Positions 23,730-36,083 of a stretch of 64,000 nucleotides of DNA are shown here, in pieces. The number at the start of each line of letters is the position of its first letter. The first letter of the stretch is position 1. Below the pieces are notes generated by a model. The model was not told the DNA's origin. It saw nothing but the letters and a program-made list of their open reading frames with translations, and searched no databases. Origin of the DNA: Carettochelys insculpta (Eukaryota; Chordata; Testudines; Carettochelyidae); the NCBI RefSeq assembly GCF_033958435.1, contig NC_134138.1, forward strand, positions 26,938,598 to 27,002,597, written 5' to 3'. The translations under genes were made by a program, and so were the position numbers.

Positions 23730-24600
23730 ACGCGTAGGCAAACTATGGTCTACAGGCCACATTTGGCTCTTCAGCCATTTTAATCCGTCCCTCGAGCTCC
23801 CACAGTGAGCTTGGTTGGGGGCTTACTCCACTCTGTACATGCTGTGGCTCCATAAGGTCTTGGAAGCAGCAGCATGCCCCCCCGCACCATAGGCCCTATG
23901 AGCACTCACCCCAGATGCCATCGTGAGAGAGCCCATGGGCCAGGAAACCTGGGTAGGTGACTGGGGGGTGCCTGAAGATGAGGTATCACACAGAGCCACC
24001 CTCCAGCACCAGTAATTAGGCACTGGGGAGGGGCTGCTTCTGGGAGCTCCTTGAGGTGAGCACCACCCAGAGGTGATACCCAACATCCCAACCTCCTGCC
24101 CCGCTCCCGAACCCCCCTCACCCTCCAACCCCCTTGATCCCAGACCAGACCCCTCTCCTGCACCCCACACTGGGCACCCCCAGCCATCCTCCGCAACCCT
24201 GCGAGCCCAGCTGAAGCCCTCAGCACCCCCATACTACAATCCCCAGCCCAGATGCCCATCTTGCCCTCCAAACCCCTTCAGTGCAGGCTGGAGCTGGCCT
24301 GCTGATGGCAGGGGCTACTTGCTCTTGGATCCCTTTGAATTGCAGGGGCAGCAGTGCTGTGGGTGGCTGTTAAGGAGGGGCAGCAACATGGGCTGGGTGG
24401 CACTGAGGGCTGAATGCCCTATGCCCCACCCCTTCCAGGGTGCAGAGCTGGACCCCCAACCCACCTGGCCCTGTGGATCACTGCGGCTGTTGGCACAGCT
24501 GGCCTGGAACCCCCTCCTGCACCCCAAACACCTTATCCCCAGCTCCCCAAAGCCTGCACCCCCAGACCCAGCTCTTGCCCCCTGTATTAGGATATAGATA
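23730..24600 (+). mobile_element. hAT-like non-autonomous element with C-rich body
   Basis: It opens with 'taggcaaactatggtctaca', then 'ggccacatttggctcttcag' and 'ccattttaatccgtccctcg', a left-end pattern I associate with hAT MITEs of reptiles. The rest to about 24600 is C-rich ('cctgcaccccacactgggc'), complementary in style to 3350-3560. A 174-residue frame at 24073-24597 is proline-rich by composition and not a protein. The right terminus was not located. Confidence 0.45.
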
Positions 24601-24826
24601 TCTAGGGCTTCCTGTAAAGGCCTATGTGTTAAGAACTTAAGTGTACTCTTAACATTTAGCTATTTATGGGAGTGTGAAAACAAGGAATCAAAATCACATT
24701 CTGCTTGTGTATGGGCCTTCTCTCACTGTGACAGTCTGAGGCCTCGTTCTTTGACAAAACAGCAGGGGTAGCCATAAGCTGGGAAGCATATGGTCACATC
24801 CCCACTTTCCAAGACAGTCACAGTGA

Positions 24827-24945
24827 AATAAAAAATCAGTCAAGTAGCACTTTAAAGACTAACAAAATAATTTATTAGGTGAGCTTTCGTGGGACAGACC
24901 CACTTCTTCAGACCACAGCCAGACCAGAACAGACTCAATATATAG
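24827..24945 (-). mobile_element. Penelope-like element, family 2, one end
   Basis: Nearly identical to the left end of the element at 5369: 'tcaagtagcactttaaagac', 'aataatttattaggtgagct', 'tcgtgggacagacccacttc', 'gaccagaacagactcaatat'. It stops abruptly at 24945, where LINE sequence begins. Confidence 0.8.
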
Positions 24946-27150
24946 TAGCAGGCATTCTTCAGTCTGCATAGACTATGGATCGCACCCTTTATAGTTTCAA
25001 TTGAGGACTTCATTTACAGCGTCTACTGTGACTATGAAGACCCACACGAGAGTGACAGTCCTTGCTGCACCTCTTGCAGATGTGGTGGGTGTCTGGCAAG
25101 TCCTTAGTGTGCTTTCTATGTGCTCGTTTCTCCTCTGCTGGCTGTCTGATCCTCATCTCGCCCTTCTGAAGGCCCTTGCATAACCCCTGCCTCCATCTCC
25201 TGTGGTCATCTGCTAGTTCTTCCCAGTTGTCCAGCTCGATGTCTAGCTCTCTGAGGTCTCTCTTGCAGACGTCTTTGTAGAGCAACTGGGGGCGTCCGGG
25301 AGGTCTTTTGCCAGAGGCTAGCTCACCATACATGATGGCTTTTGGAATCCTTCCATCGTTCATCCTGTGGACGTGGCCAAGCCAGCGGAGTCGACGCTGC
25401 CTGAGGAGGGTGTGCATGGTTGGGATTCCAGCTTGCTCGAGGACAGCGGTGTTGGTCACTCTGTCCTTCCATGATATTCCAAGGATGCGCCTGAGGCAGC
25501 GCAAGTGGAAGACGTTCAGCCTCTTTTCCTGGCGGGCATACAGGGTCCAAGTCTCGCTGCCATAAAGGAGGATGTTGAGGATGCAGGCTCTGTAGACTTG
25601 CATTTTGGTGTGAGTGTACAGCTTGTTGTTATTCCACACTCTCTTGCTGAGTCTGGACAGAGTTGTGGCCACTTTTCCGATCCTCCTATTTAGCTCAGTG
25701 TCCAACGACAGGGTGTCAGTGATGGCGGACCCGAGGTAAACGAACTCGTGGACGACCTCTAACGTATAGTTGTCAATGCTGATTGATGGGGATTCAGCAA
25801 CATCCTGACCGAGTACGTTTGTCTTCTTTAGGCTGATGGTAAGCCCAAAGTCCTTGCACACTTTGGAGAACTGATCCAGCAGCTTTTGAAGCTGGTCTTC
25901 TGTGTGACACACTACAGCAGCATTGTCTGAGAACAGCACGTCTCTGATGAGGACTTCCCGCACCTTAGACTTAGCTTTCAGCCTTGCAGCCTTGCAGATC
26001 TTGTGTGCAGCAAGATGCCCTCTGTTGAAGATCCAAAGGCATGCTTCAGGAGGAGTGCGAAGAAGATCCCGAACAATGTCGGAGCAAGCATGCATCCTTG
26101 TTTGACACCGCTCCTGATTCTGAAACCATCCAATAATGCGCCGTCATATTGGATGGTTCCTCTCATGTCTTTGTGGAACGACTGGATCATCTTGAGTAAC
26201 CGTGGAGGACAGCCTATCTTGTGGAGCAGTTTGAACAGACCATCCCTGCTGACCAAGTCAAAGGCCTTGGTCAGGTCGATGAAGGCTATGTAGAGTGGCT
26301 TCCTCTGCTCCCTGCACTTCTCCTGCAGCTGCCTTAGAGAGAAGACCATGTCAACGGTAGACCTCTCTGCACGGAATCTGCACTGCGATTCGGGGTACAC
26401 CCTCTCAGCAATCTTCTGGAGTCTGCCAAGGATGACGTGAGTCTACTGGAGTCCACCAGTGACGCTTAGGAGGGAGATTCCATGGTAGTTGTTGCAGTCA
26501 CTTCTATCTCCTTTGTTCTTATACAACGTTACAATGTTAGCGTCACGCATATCCTGTGGAACCTCACCCTCTTTCCAGCACAGGCACAGCAGCTCATGCA
26601 GGGGTTCCAGGAGTGTGTCCGCAGCACATTTGATTACCTCTGGTGGTATACCATCCTGACCAGGGGCCTTTCCTGCTGCAATGCTGTCGATGGCTGCCTT
26701 CAGTTCATCCACAGTCGGTTCTTGATCCAGTTCGTCCATTACTGGTAGGAGCTCAACGACATCGAGGGCTGAGTCAACCACAACGTTCTCGCGTGAGTAC
26801 AGCTCGGAGTACTGCTCAACCCAGCGCTCCATCTGTTTGGCTTTGTCAGCGACGACTTCACCAGATTTGGATTTCAGAGGTGCCATCCTGTTCTGGGTGG
26901 GTCCTAATGCCTTCCTCATATCCTCGTACATTCCTCTGAGATTACCAAAGTCAGCACAGATCTGGATGCTGCTGCATAGCTGGAGCCAGTGGTTGTTGGC
27001 ACAGCACCTGACTGTCTGCTGTACTATTCTTCTGGCCGCTCTAAGTGCTTGCTGGGTACTCTGGCTCGGTGAGCGTTTGTACTCCAGGAGTGCAGCGCAC
27101 TTCTTTTCAATGACTGGAATTGTCTCATCGTAGTTAGCTTCAAACCACGT
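24946..27150 (-). pseudogene. Non-LTR retrotransposon (LINE), RT and C-terminal zinc finger, inactive
   Basis: On the minus strand three open pieces give one reverse transcriptase in order. 26931-26443 carries the N-terminal RT blocks (GKAPGQDGIPPEVIK, LYKNKGDRSDCNNY). 26400-25978 carries motif A with the catalytic Asp (FIDLTKAFDLVSRDG) and GVKQGCMLAPTLFG. 26095-25010 carries motif C, YLGSAITDTLSLDTE, RRLRWLGHVHRMNDGRIPK and a final C-x2-C...H-x3-H-x4-C finger (CKRCSKDCHSRVGLHSHSRR). Motif C reads FSDN where FADD is expected, so the second Asp is Asn (codon 25922-25924). Two breaks of frame separate the pieces. The endonuclease is missing: the element stops at a CR1 at 27151. The clade is not certain. 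Confidence 0.85.
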
Positions 27151-27557
27151 AGGAGAGGCTGAAGGATTTGGGGTTATTTAGCTTGCAGAAGAGAAAAGGG
27201 AGGGGTGGTTTGATAGCAGCCCTCAACTTCCTGAAGGGGGACTCTAAAGAGGGTAGAAGAGATTGTTTTCAGTAGTGGTGGGTGGCAGAACAAGGAGCAA
27301 TGGTCTGAAGTTACAGAAGAAGAGAAATAGGTTGGATATTAGGAAAAACTATTTCACCAGGACACTGGTGAAGCACTGGAATGAGTCACCTGGAGAGGTG
27401 GTGGAATCTCCATCCCTAGAGATTTTTAAGTCCCAGCTTGACAAAGTCCAGGATGGGATGATTTGGTTAGGGTTGATCCTGCTTTAGGCAAGGGTCTGGA
27501 CCACATGATCTCCTAAGGTCCCTTCTACCCCTAGGATTCTATGATTCTAAGATTCTA
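27151..27557 (+). mobile_element. CR1 LINE 3' end
   Basis: Starts at 'aggagaggctgaaggatttg' inside the CR1 C-terminal coding region. A 74-residue frame at 27263-27487 gives RKNYFTRTLVKHWNESPGE and SPSLEIFKSQLDKVQ. It ends in the hallmark CR1 tail of repeated 8-mers ('gattctatgattctaagatt'). It is severely 5' truncated. Confidence 0.9.
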
Positions 27558-28251
27558 TGACCGTGTCAGGCTGGAGCCTCTCTTGCTCTGCTCCCTGGAG
27601 CTGCCCAGCCCTAATCCACCTATGGTGTTTCTCTCTGGGACCAAATCCTGCACCCTCTCTGGCCAGGACCCAGCCACCCCTGGCTTTGCTGAGCAGCTCC
27701 TTATAAACCCGGCTGCCCCAGCAAGCCTCCTTTTGGTTGGCCCCCTATGATCCTTTTCCCAATTGGTTGGGGCTCTGTGCAGGTTCCCTCCAGCTCGCCT
27801 TAAGCCCCCCGGCTGCCATCTTCTTAAAGGTTATAGGTCTCAAAGTGCTCCCTTTCTGCCCTTATCCTGGTGGGGTTGAGGGGAAAGGAGAGAGACATAC
27901 CAGGCAGTAATTGCTTCCAGTACATCCACAGACTCCTATGTCTGTTCTCTTTACACTGAGGAGACCAAAGGGAACTAGAATCGGTCCACTGACCTCCCTT
28001 ATCTGGGCTCCTGGACTGGCATTTTTGTATAGCTTTCCCTCCCCCGGTCCAAAATCCAGGCAAGAACATGCAAACTCTTGGGAGTACAATTACAGCCATT
28101 TTGGATGGAGAAGAGCTTATTGCTACATTTAAATCTTTGTCCACATTTTCTTTACCACCCTGATCGATTCTTTGTAATTGTTTTGGGTTTACTCAAAAAA
28201 ATATATAACACCAATGTAGGTTTTTAACACCAATGTGCAGAATGAAAAGCC
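27558..28251. repeat. Possible LTR-like sequence, unclassified
   Basis: On the minus strand the first 280 bp contain 'gggtttataaggagctgctc' (TATA-like) and G-rich repeats, and look like part of an LTR. No partner LTR or coding region was found. The rest, to 28251, is unassigned. Confidence 0.3.
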
Positions 28252-28259
28252 ATTTAGGA

Positions 28260-28581
28260 CGGCCATGTCCAATACACTCCCCATTTGCCCCATGTGGTGA
28301 ACGGGGCAGCGCAGTGTGGTGAAGTGCAGGAGCCACACACATGGGGCACCCCTCCAGCCACTCTGCGCCTGCACCCCACCACATGGTGGGACAAGTGTGT
28401 GGTCATAGCAGCTGAGGCATTCTGGGGCAGCTTGCATGGCAGTGTCTCCAGCCATGTTCCAGGGTGGCTTTTGTGAATAAATTGAGGGGAGGGTGGCCTG
28501 GCTGGTGAGGGGAGCACCTGGCAGGAGGGGGTGTTCTGGGCAATCCCTTACATCCCTTTTGGACGCCATTGGACACCACTG
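28260..28581 (-). mobile_element. hAT MITE, 322 bp, 8-bp duplication
   Basis: Flanked by ATTTAGGA (28252-28259) and GTTTAGGA (28582-28589), an 8-bp target duplication with one mismatch. Its ends, 'cggccatgtccaataca' and the inverse 'cagtggtgtccaatggc', are imperfect inverted repeats. The 8-bp duplication and CAGTGGTG-type end fit the hAT superfamily. The frames inside are not conserved proteins. Confidence 0.65.
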
Positions 28582-28589
28582 GTTTAGGA

Positions 28590-29801
28590 TGTCGCAGAAA
28601 AGAGATTTGAGTGCTAAGTAAATTAAGGGTTAAATCTGATTAGCTGCTTTACAAGTGGGTGGAGAATTGCCTGGCATACAAGAGCAAGATGTAGCAACTG
28701 AACATAAGACACCAATGCATGATCTTCCCATGCACATCAGACAACGTTGCTAGTGGTTCTGGGATTCCTTCTGAGGTCATGTAATTTGAATGTTGAACCA
28801 ATAGTTTGTTTGCACCGAAAGCATTCTTACCTTTGACTCAACTTTGTTACTGAGGATAGCTTGAATTATAGAAGCAGTTCCTGTACCAATTCCTTATGAT
28901 AATATATGCAGGACTTCTATATCATTTGGCTAAATAGATGCACTGCCTTTTGGGATCATTCATATCCTGTTACAAGGGTCACTTGTTCTTCAAATGTTCT
29001 TTTCTGAACAGTGAACTTCACAGCTTCTGTGTATACAAAATATTGGGCAGCTTTTCCCTGCCCCAAAATTGCTACATGGGAAATTTCTATGAACAAAGAG
29101 TTTAGAAATGTGGGTTGTTGAAGGCTGTGTGCAAGTTAGATTGGATGCTTTGCATTTCTTTGTCTTACCCTCTGAGACTGCTTAACCTGCTTTGAGAGCT
29201 CACATTATTCAGTTTCTTTCCCAGAAGCAGAATCTACCTACTGCATGTGTGTTGCTGTTTCCTCATCTCATTTCAGTTAAGACCAACAGGAATTGGCAAA
29301 TTGATTTTAAACTCCAAGAAGGAAAATATCAGCAACAACATTGATACGTAAGACAGAGATGAGAAGAAATGGGTCCAAAACAAAGCCCTGGACAGGAACA
29401 TGTCCAAATCTTACAGCTCAGATTATATCTGGTAACCCTCACCCTTATAGTTTTGTCAGCAACTACCACAGTGTGGGTGCTTACAGGTAAATAAACCTGG
29501 TAATAAACCTGTTTGAAACATGGTATTGGCAGATAAGCCACCATGGGAGAGAAGGTATCAAAGAACTTACCATCCATGAAGTTTTCTTTTAAGAGAAGGA
29601 TGCAGTCACAGAGGCAAAGGCAGACAAGCTTTGACAAGAGTGACCACAATGTAATGAGTATTCCATGGGGTAAATACCAGAGGTTATCGGTAAAGAGGAT
29701 TAGATTACGTTAACAGGGCAAGCTTTTAAAAAATGACAGCAGCATTGGAAATTTCTGATTAGGATAGGGAATAAGTTCTGTGAATATCAGAGGTGAAACA
29801 T
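28590..29801. other. Unassigned non-coding DNA
   Basis: No recognised repeat or gene. Confidence 0.45.
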
Positions 29802-32455
29802 ACGAACATAAGAATGGCCATACTATGTCAGACCAAAGGTCCATCCAGCCCAGTAGCCTGTCTGTCGACAGTGGCCAGTGCCAGGTGCTCTAGAGGGGGT
29901 GGACCAAAGACAATGATCAAGCAATTTTCTCCTGCCATCCATCTCCAGCCTCTGACAATCAGAGGCCAGGGACACCATTCCTACCCTTGGCTAATAGCCT
30001 TTTATGGACCTAACCTCCATGAATTTATCTGGCTCTTTCTTAAATTCTGTTATAGTCCTGGACTTCACAGTCTCCTCTGGCAAGGAGTTCCACAGTTTAA
30101 CTATGCGCTGAATGAAGAAGAACTTTCTTTTATTAGTTTTAAACCTGCTACCCATTAATTTCATTTGGTGTCCTCTAGTTCTTGTATTATGGGCACAAGT
30201 AAATAATGTCTCTTTATTCACCCTCTCCACACCTGTCATAATTTTATATACCTCTATCATGTCCCCCCTCAGTCTCCTCTTTTCTAAACTGAAAAGTCCC
30301 AATCTTTTTAGCCTCTTCTCATATGGGACTTGTTCCAAGCCCCTAATCATTTTAGTTGCCCTTTTCTGAACCTTTTCCAGTGCCAGGATATCTTTTTTTT
30401 TAGGTGAGGAGACCACATCTGTACACTGTATTCAAGATGTGGGCGTACCATAGATTTATATAGGGGCAGTAAGATACTCCTTGTCTTATTTTCTATCCCT
30501 TGTTTTAATAATACCTAACATCCTATTTGCCTTTTTGACTGCCTCTGCACACTGCATGGATGTTTTCAAGGAACTATCCACGATAACTCCAAGATCTCTT
30601 TCCTGATTAGTTATAGCTAAATTAGCCCACATCATATTGTAAGTATAGTTGGGGTTATTTTTTCCAATGTGCATTACTTTACACTTATCCACATTAAATT
30701 TCATTTGCCATTTTGTTACCCAATCACTCAGTTTGATGAGATCTTTAACTTCTTCACAGTCTGCCTTTGTCTTGACTATCTTGAACGGTTTAGTGTCATC
30801 TGCAAACTTTGCCACCTCACTGCTCACCCCCTTCTCCAGATTATTTATGAATAAATTGAACAGGATTGGTCCTAGGACTGACCCTTGAGGGACACCACTA
30901 GTTACCCCTCTCCATTTGGAAAATTTACCATTTATGCCCACCCTCTGTTCCCTGTCTTTTAAACGGTTCTCCCTCTTCTCCCATGACAACTTAATTTACA
31001 TAAGAGCCTTTGATGAGGTACCTTGTCAAGGGCTTTCTGGAAATCTAAGTATACTATATCCACTGGATCACCCCTGTCTGCATGTTTGTTAACCCCTTCA
31101 AAGAACTCTAACAAATTAATAAGACATGATTTCCCTTTGCAGAAACCATGTTGACTTTTGCCCATCCAATTATGTTCTTCTACGTGCCTGACAATTTTAT
31201 TCTTTACTATTGTTTCAACTAATTTGTCCAGAACTGACGTTAAACTTACCGGTCTGTAATTGCCAGCGTCACTTCTAGAGCCCTTTTTAAATATTGGTGT
31301 CACATTAGCTATCTTCCAGTCATTAGGTACGGAAACTGATCCAAAGGACAGGTTATAAACTAGTGTTAATAATTCTGCAATTTCCCATTTGAGTTCTTTC
31401 AGAACCCTTGCATGAATGCCATCAGGTCCTGGTAATTTGTTAACATTAAGTTTATCTATTTGTTCCAAAACCTCCTCTAATGACACTTCAATCCAGGACA
31501 GTTCCTCAGTTTCATTTCCCACAAAAAGCGGTGCAGATTTGGGAATCTCCCCAAAATCCTCAGCCGTGAAGACTGAAGCAAAGAAATCATTTAGTCTCTC
31601 CGCAATGGCTTTATCATCCTTTATTGCTCCTTTTGTATTTGTATTGTGTGGGGGACCCACTGTTTTTTTTAGCAGGCTTCCTTCTTCTAATGTATTTAAA
31701 AAACATTTTGTTATTACTTTTTGAGCTTCTGGCTAGCTGTTCCTCAAAATCTTTTTTTGCTTTCCTTATTACAGTTTTACGCTTAATTTGGTAGTGTTTA
31801 CGTTACTTTCTATTTACCTCACTAGGATTTGCCTTCCACGTATTGAAAGATGCCTTTTTATCCCTCGCTGCTTGTTTTACATGGGTGTTAACCCATGGTG
31901 GCTCTTTTTTCAGTCTCTTAGTGTGTTTTTTAATTTGGGGTATACATTTAAGTTGGGCCTCTATTATAGTGTCTTTGAGAAGCTTCCATGCAGCTTGCAG
32001 GGTTTTTGTTCTAGTCACTCTGGCCTTTAATTTCTGTTTAACTAACACCCTAATTTTTGCATAATTCCCCCTTTTGAAATTAAAAGCCAGAATGTTGGAC
32101 TGTGGAGGTGTTCTTCCCACCACAGGAATAGTAAATATTATTACAATATGATCACTATTCCCAAACAGTCCTGTAATAGTGACCTCATGTTCCAGATCCT
32201 GCACTCCATTCAGTACTAGATCGAGAATTGCCACTCCCCTTGTGGGTTCCCATACCAGCTGCTCCAAGAAGCAGTTATTAATGGCATAGAGAAATCTTCT
32301 TTCTGCATCTTGTCCTGATGTGACATGTACCCAGTCAATATGGGGATAATTGAAATCCCCCATTACTATTGAGTGTTCTATTTTGGTAGCCTCTCTAATC
32401 TCCCTTAGCATTTCAACATCACTATCACTATGGATGCTTCTAATTGCAAACATAT
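29802..32455 (-). pseudogene. CR1 LINE, 2.65 kb, endonuclease (partial) and RT, frame-broken
   Basis: The largest CR1 here. On the minus strand, 32453-31803 encodes the end of the endonuclease (MGDFNYPHIDW, NSDHIVIIF). 31660-30959 encodes the RT fingers and motif A with Asp intact (IVYLDFQKALDKV). 30989-30486 encodes SGVPQGSVLGPILFNLFIN and an intact motif C (FADDT). 30416-29991 encodes the C-terminal block ([32 protein letters not shown]). The 3' UTR ends in 'atggccattcttatgttc' (minus strand). Frame breaks occur near 31800-31660, 30975 and 30480. The 5' end is truncated inside the endonuclease at about 32455. Confidence 0.92.
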
Positions 32456-33925
32456 TCCAAGTTCAGAAATAAGCACATTGCTAAGAAATAGTAATACAAG
32501 GAGGTGAATAAGATGAATTTGGCTGACCAAGGAAGTCATAAATACTAGAAGGAGAACAATAACTTTTATTATATACCAGGGTGCAAAATCTTAACTAAAT
32601 AAAGAGGATTACCAACCAAAGTCAGGATGTAAAAACTGCTTTGTAAAATTAGCATAGGTAATACACAAGGCATTCCTGTGAGATATATGGTCCACTTACT
32701 TAGGTTTTAATTCTGCCAAATATAGTTATCTGAATAATTGGTTTATTGTTGTGTTTGGGACTAAGATACCACCTCAAACTGCCAAGTCAGCAGCATCCTA
32801 ATCAAGCAATATGTGACTCCTGGGGGGTTCTATGCGTCCACAGAAAACACCACCCCTGGCCCAGAATTCCCGGCTTCGATCAGCTTTTCCAAATTTGGTT
32901 TTCTTTGAATTTGGAATGAAACCAAAAAAGGTCAAAATGCTCTGTATTATGGTTTCTCCCTCCACCACCATAATTAGTAGAAATTGGTTTATGAATATAA
33001 ATATGCATAACTCAAAGATGCTTTAGACCAGGGACTGGCAACCAATAGAGCAAAAAGAGCCTTTTTTTTCAAATTTGGTAAAAACTCAGTAATTCAAGAT
33101 CTGCAATGCATGTGACTATGTGATGGTCCTTAAATAACATCAAACCATACTTTTTGTAATGCCTATTTTAAGAACAGTGCACACACAATCATTTGTAATG
33201 TGATGCATGTTTACTGTAGGATGTTCATAAACATTTTATATATTCTATTTCCTCATACTTTACATGTGTGTGTTTGTATCACTATCTTTCTGACTTTCAT
33301 TCCTGAAGCCACTTTAACTACACCTATTTTTCTTCACATTTAATTTCAGTTTTATCTCTTAAAATGCATGTTCCCCTCTACAGCTGGAATGCCACAGGCT
33401 TCGTTTTCCTTTTCAAAATCAAGACTTGATTAGCAACATGATCAAAACATAGATACAATATCATATCCCACAATGCACTGCACACATTAAAGGGAGAGTT
33501 ATCCAAAGTTTTGAGATCACATATTGTTTGCTATTCAGATATGAGTTGTACACTGTTTGGCTTTTAGATGTTCACCATTTATCAAAACTAATCAGGATTT
33601 ATTTATTTTTTTACTTTGCAATTATAATGTTAGGAATCACAAAGAAGTCCTTAAAGAGACCCAGGTGAATCTGGAGCTGCAGATTAGAGAAAGAGAACTG
33701 AGAGGCTGAGGGGCAATGTGCCTGGCACTCTGCCATGAAGCCACAGACCCTGCCAGCCCTGGGATCCCCAGCACAGGGTCAGCCTGCCTGGCTTCCTGTC
33801 TGGAAACCCTGGCTGAAATAGGAGGTCAGTCTGGTTGGAGCTCAGGAGGTGGGCGATCCTCAGAGCACACAAGATGAGCTGCAGAGCAGTCTGAGAGCTA
33901 GGAGTGTGGCTGATTGCCAAATAAT
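32456..33925. other. Unassigned DNA with a possible hAT left end
   Basis: 'cagggactggcaaccaatag' at 33029-33048 resembles a hAT terminal repeat, but no inverted partner was found. The rest is unassigned. Confidence 0.35.
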
Positions 33926-33928
33926 TAA

Positions 33929-34195
33929 GGGTATATTTACACAGCTTTTAGCAACACAGCTGTATCGACACAACCACCTCACTAAAATCAGGCAGTGTAA
34001 ACATTATCTGTCGCCACTTTTGAAGACAAACTTCCACCCCCTACAAGCGGTGTTTGGTTTGATGTCAGGAAAGCACTCCTGCTAGCAACATGCTGTTTAC
34101 ATGGTACTTGGCACGACAAGGCTTTTGTTGTGGAGTGGGGGGTTAAACACCTGTGAATGACAAACCCTTTGTCAATTGCCAGTGTAGACAAAGCC
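33929..34195. mobile_element. Decayed MITE, probable GTCTACAC group
   Basis: The left end 'gggtatatttacacagc' and the inverse of the right end 'ccagtgtagacaaagcc' agree only loosely. Short inverted segments around 'cacctgtgaatgacaaaccc' fit a MITE. No clean 3-bp duplication can be read. Confidence 0.45.
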
Positions 34196-35622
34196 AGCGA
34201 ATCCTGGGTGTCCAACTGCCCACCTGGCATGGACGAGAAAGCGGTCTGGAAATCAGGCAGGTTTTAAAACCTGTCTTTGTTCCATCATAACTTCATCAAA
34301 ACTGAGCCATCTCCACAAAACATTTCAATGTTGATGAATTGATGGTCTTCGATGGAAGGAACATTGCAGTAAACAGTCTCCAAAAGGCTTGTCTCTTCTT
34401 CCCAAGAGTAGTCCTCACAGGGCAATGTGTGCTGTTACTGGTAAAATGTACGGGTGGAGTTTGGCGGAATGGTCTTCACCTATAGATCTCTTGTTCTATT
34501 GGGGTCCTTTGAGGTGCCATCTTTGTGTAACAAGGGCAGTCCTGTGGAGTTAGTGAATGCAGCATTTCAACCCCAGTTGTGCCTTGAGCTCCTTCCTATC
34601 TCCCCTGGGTTACTGTACACATTTCAGCCTGTTCAGACCCACTGACTGAGATGGGGAAGGAGGCAACAGAGGCAACTGACCCTGGGCCCAGTGATTCAAA
34701 AAGGCTCAGGGCTCTGGCCACTGCTGCTGACACAGTAGCATCGTCAGAGACAAGAGCCCCAGGCCCTCAAAATCACCACTAGAGCAGTGGATGGTGTGCT
34801 CTCAGCACTCTGAGGGTGGGAAGAGGTGCAGCACAGCATGAGCTGGGCACCCCTGGGGGCCTGGCTGCCCCAGCACACCTGCTGGAGGACTCATTCCTTC
34901 TGGAAGCCTGGAGCTAACCCCTCACACACCTTGACCATGGACCCAGCAAGTGTATTGGGCCCCACCTGAGCCTGTTTGGCCTGGTTGTCCCTTCTTGGGG
35001 TCCTTTCTCTGAGAGCTTTCTGGCAGGAGTTCCCTTCTCCAGTCTTGTTCCTCTGACTGCCAGCCACCCACCCCTCTGCTTCCCAGCTCTTTTGTCCTCC
35101 CAGCAGCTATAAGACTGCCAATCACCACCTGCTATAATCACTTGGTTGTCAGGCCAGCTTAGGATACATATGTGGCATAACAGCAGTGTACCAAGGGGTG
35201 GAAAGAGAAGCCAGACACAAAGTTATGGATGGCTGTAGTAAGAAAGGGTAGACACAAAGGCTGGGCTTTCAGCTTTGCCTTTACTAGCAGCGCTGAAGGC
35301 CTGTATTTAAAGTGTGTTTTCCAAAACCACAGCCCCACCCTGATGAATTTTACAAGCTGTGCAGGCAATGCCAGCCAGATCACAAGGATGACACCCAGAC
35401 ACTGTAGCTCTATTAACAAATGAAAACCAACAGAATTGGCAAAATGCAAAGCCCCTTTACAAAAAGCTTATCTACGTCTGAAAAAGCCTTGATGACATCT
35501 TACTCTCTATCCTCCCTGGTCACTAAAACTATAAAGGATTAGTCATTCAGCAAGGGACCACCATTAATAGCTGGTCTTGCTGAAATTGATTAATCAAAAC
35601 CACGTACAGACACAACATACAC
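34196..35622. other. Unassigned non-coding DNA
   Basis: No gene or clear element was recognised. 34660-34780 ('cctgggcccagtgattcaaa') may be an interspersed repeat. Confidence 0.4.
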
Positions 35623-35647
35623 AGGGTGACTACACAGCAGCCTTATT

Positions 35648-36083
35648 GGCCGTGTCTACACTAGCCCCAAACTTCGAAATGGCCACGCAAATGGCCATTT
35701 CGAAGTTTACTAATGAAGCGCTGAAATGCGTATTCAGTGCTTCATTAGCATGCGGGCGGCCGCAGCACTTCGAAATTGACGCGCCTCGCCGCCGTGCGGC
35801 TCGTCCCAGCGGGGCTTCTTTTCGAAAGGAACCCACCTACTTCGAAGTCCCCTTATTCCCATCAGCTCGTGGGAATAAGGGGACTTCGAAGTAGGCAGGG
35901 TCCTTTCGAAAAGGAGCCCCATCGGGACGAGCCACGCGGTGGCGAGGTGCGTCAATTTCGAAGTGCTGCGGCCGCCCGCATGCTAATGAAGCGCTGAATA
36001 TGCATTTCAGCGCTTCATTAGTAAACTTCGAAATGGCCATTTGCATGGCCATTTCGAAATTTGGGGCTAGTTTAGACGTAGCC
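35648..36083. mobile_element. 436-bp foldback MITE (ATT duplication)
   Basis: Flanked by ATT at 35645-35647 and 36084-36086. The element is one long inverted repeat: two arms of about 213 bp around a 10-bp spacer (35861-35870), with the symmetry centre exactly midway between the ends. Frames on the two strands encode nearly the same peptide (for example ISKFTNEALK), as expected of a palindrome. It is rich in TTCGAA and CpG. The ends 'ggccgtgtctacactagccc' relate it to the other MITEs here. Confidence 0.92.

Noticed and set aside
24073..24597. 174-residue proline-rich protein
   Set aside because: Overlapping frames on both strands are equally long. The C-rich composition removes stops, and no domain is visible.
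27558..27840. Endogenous retrovirus
   Set aside because: TATA-like and LTR-like wording only. No paired LTR, primer-binding site or retroviral protein motif was found.
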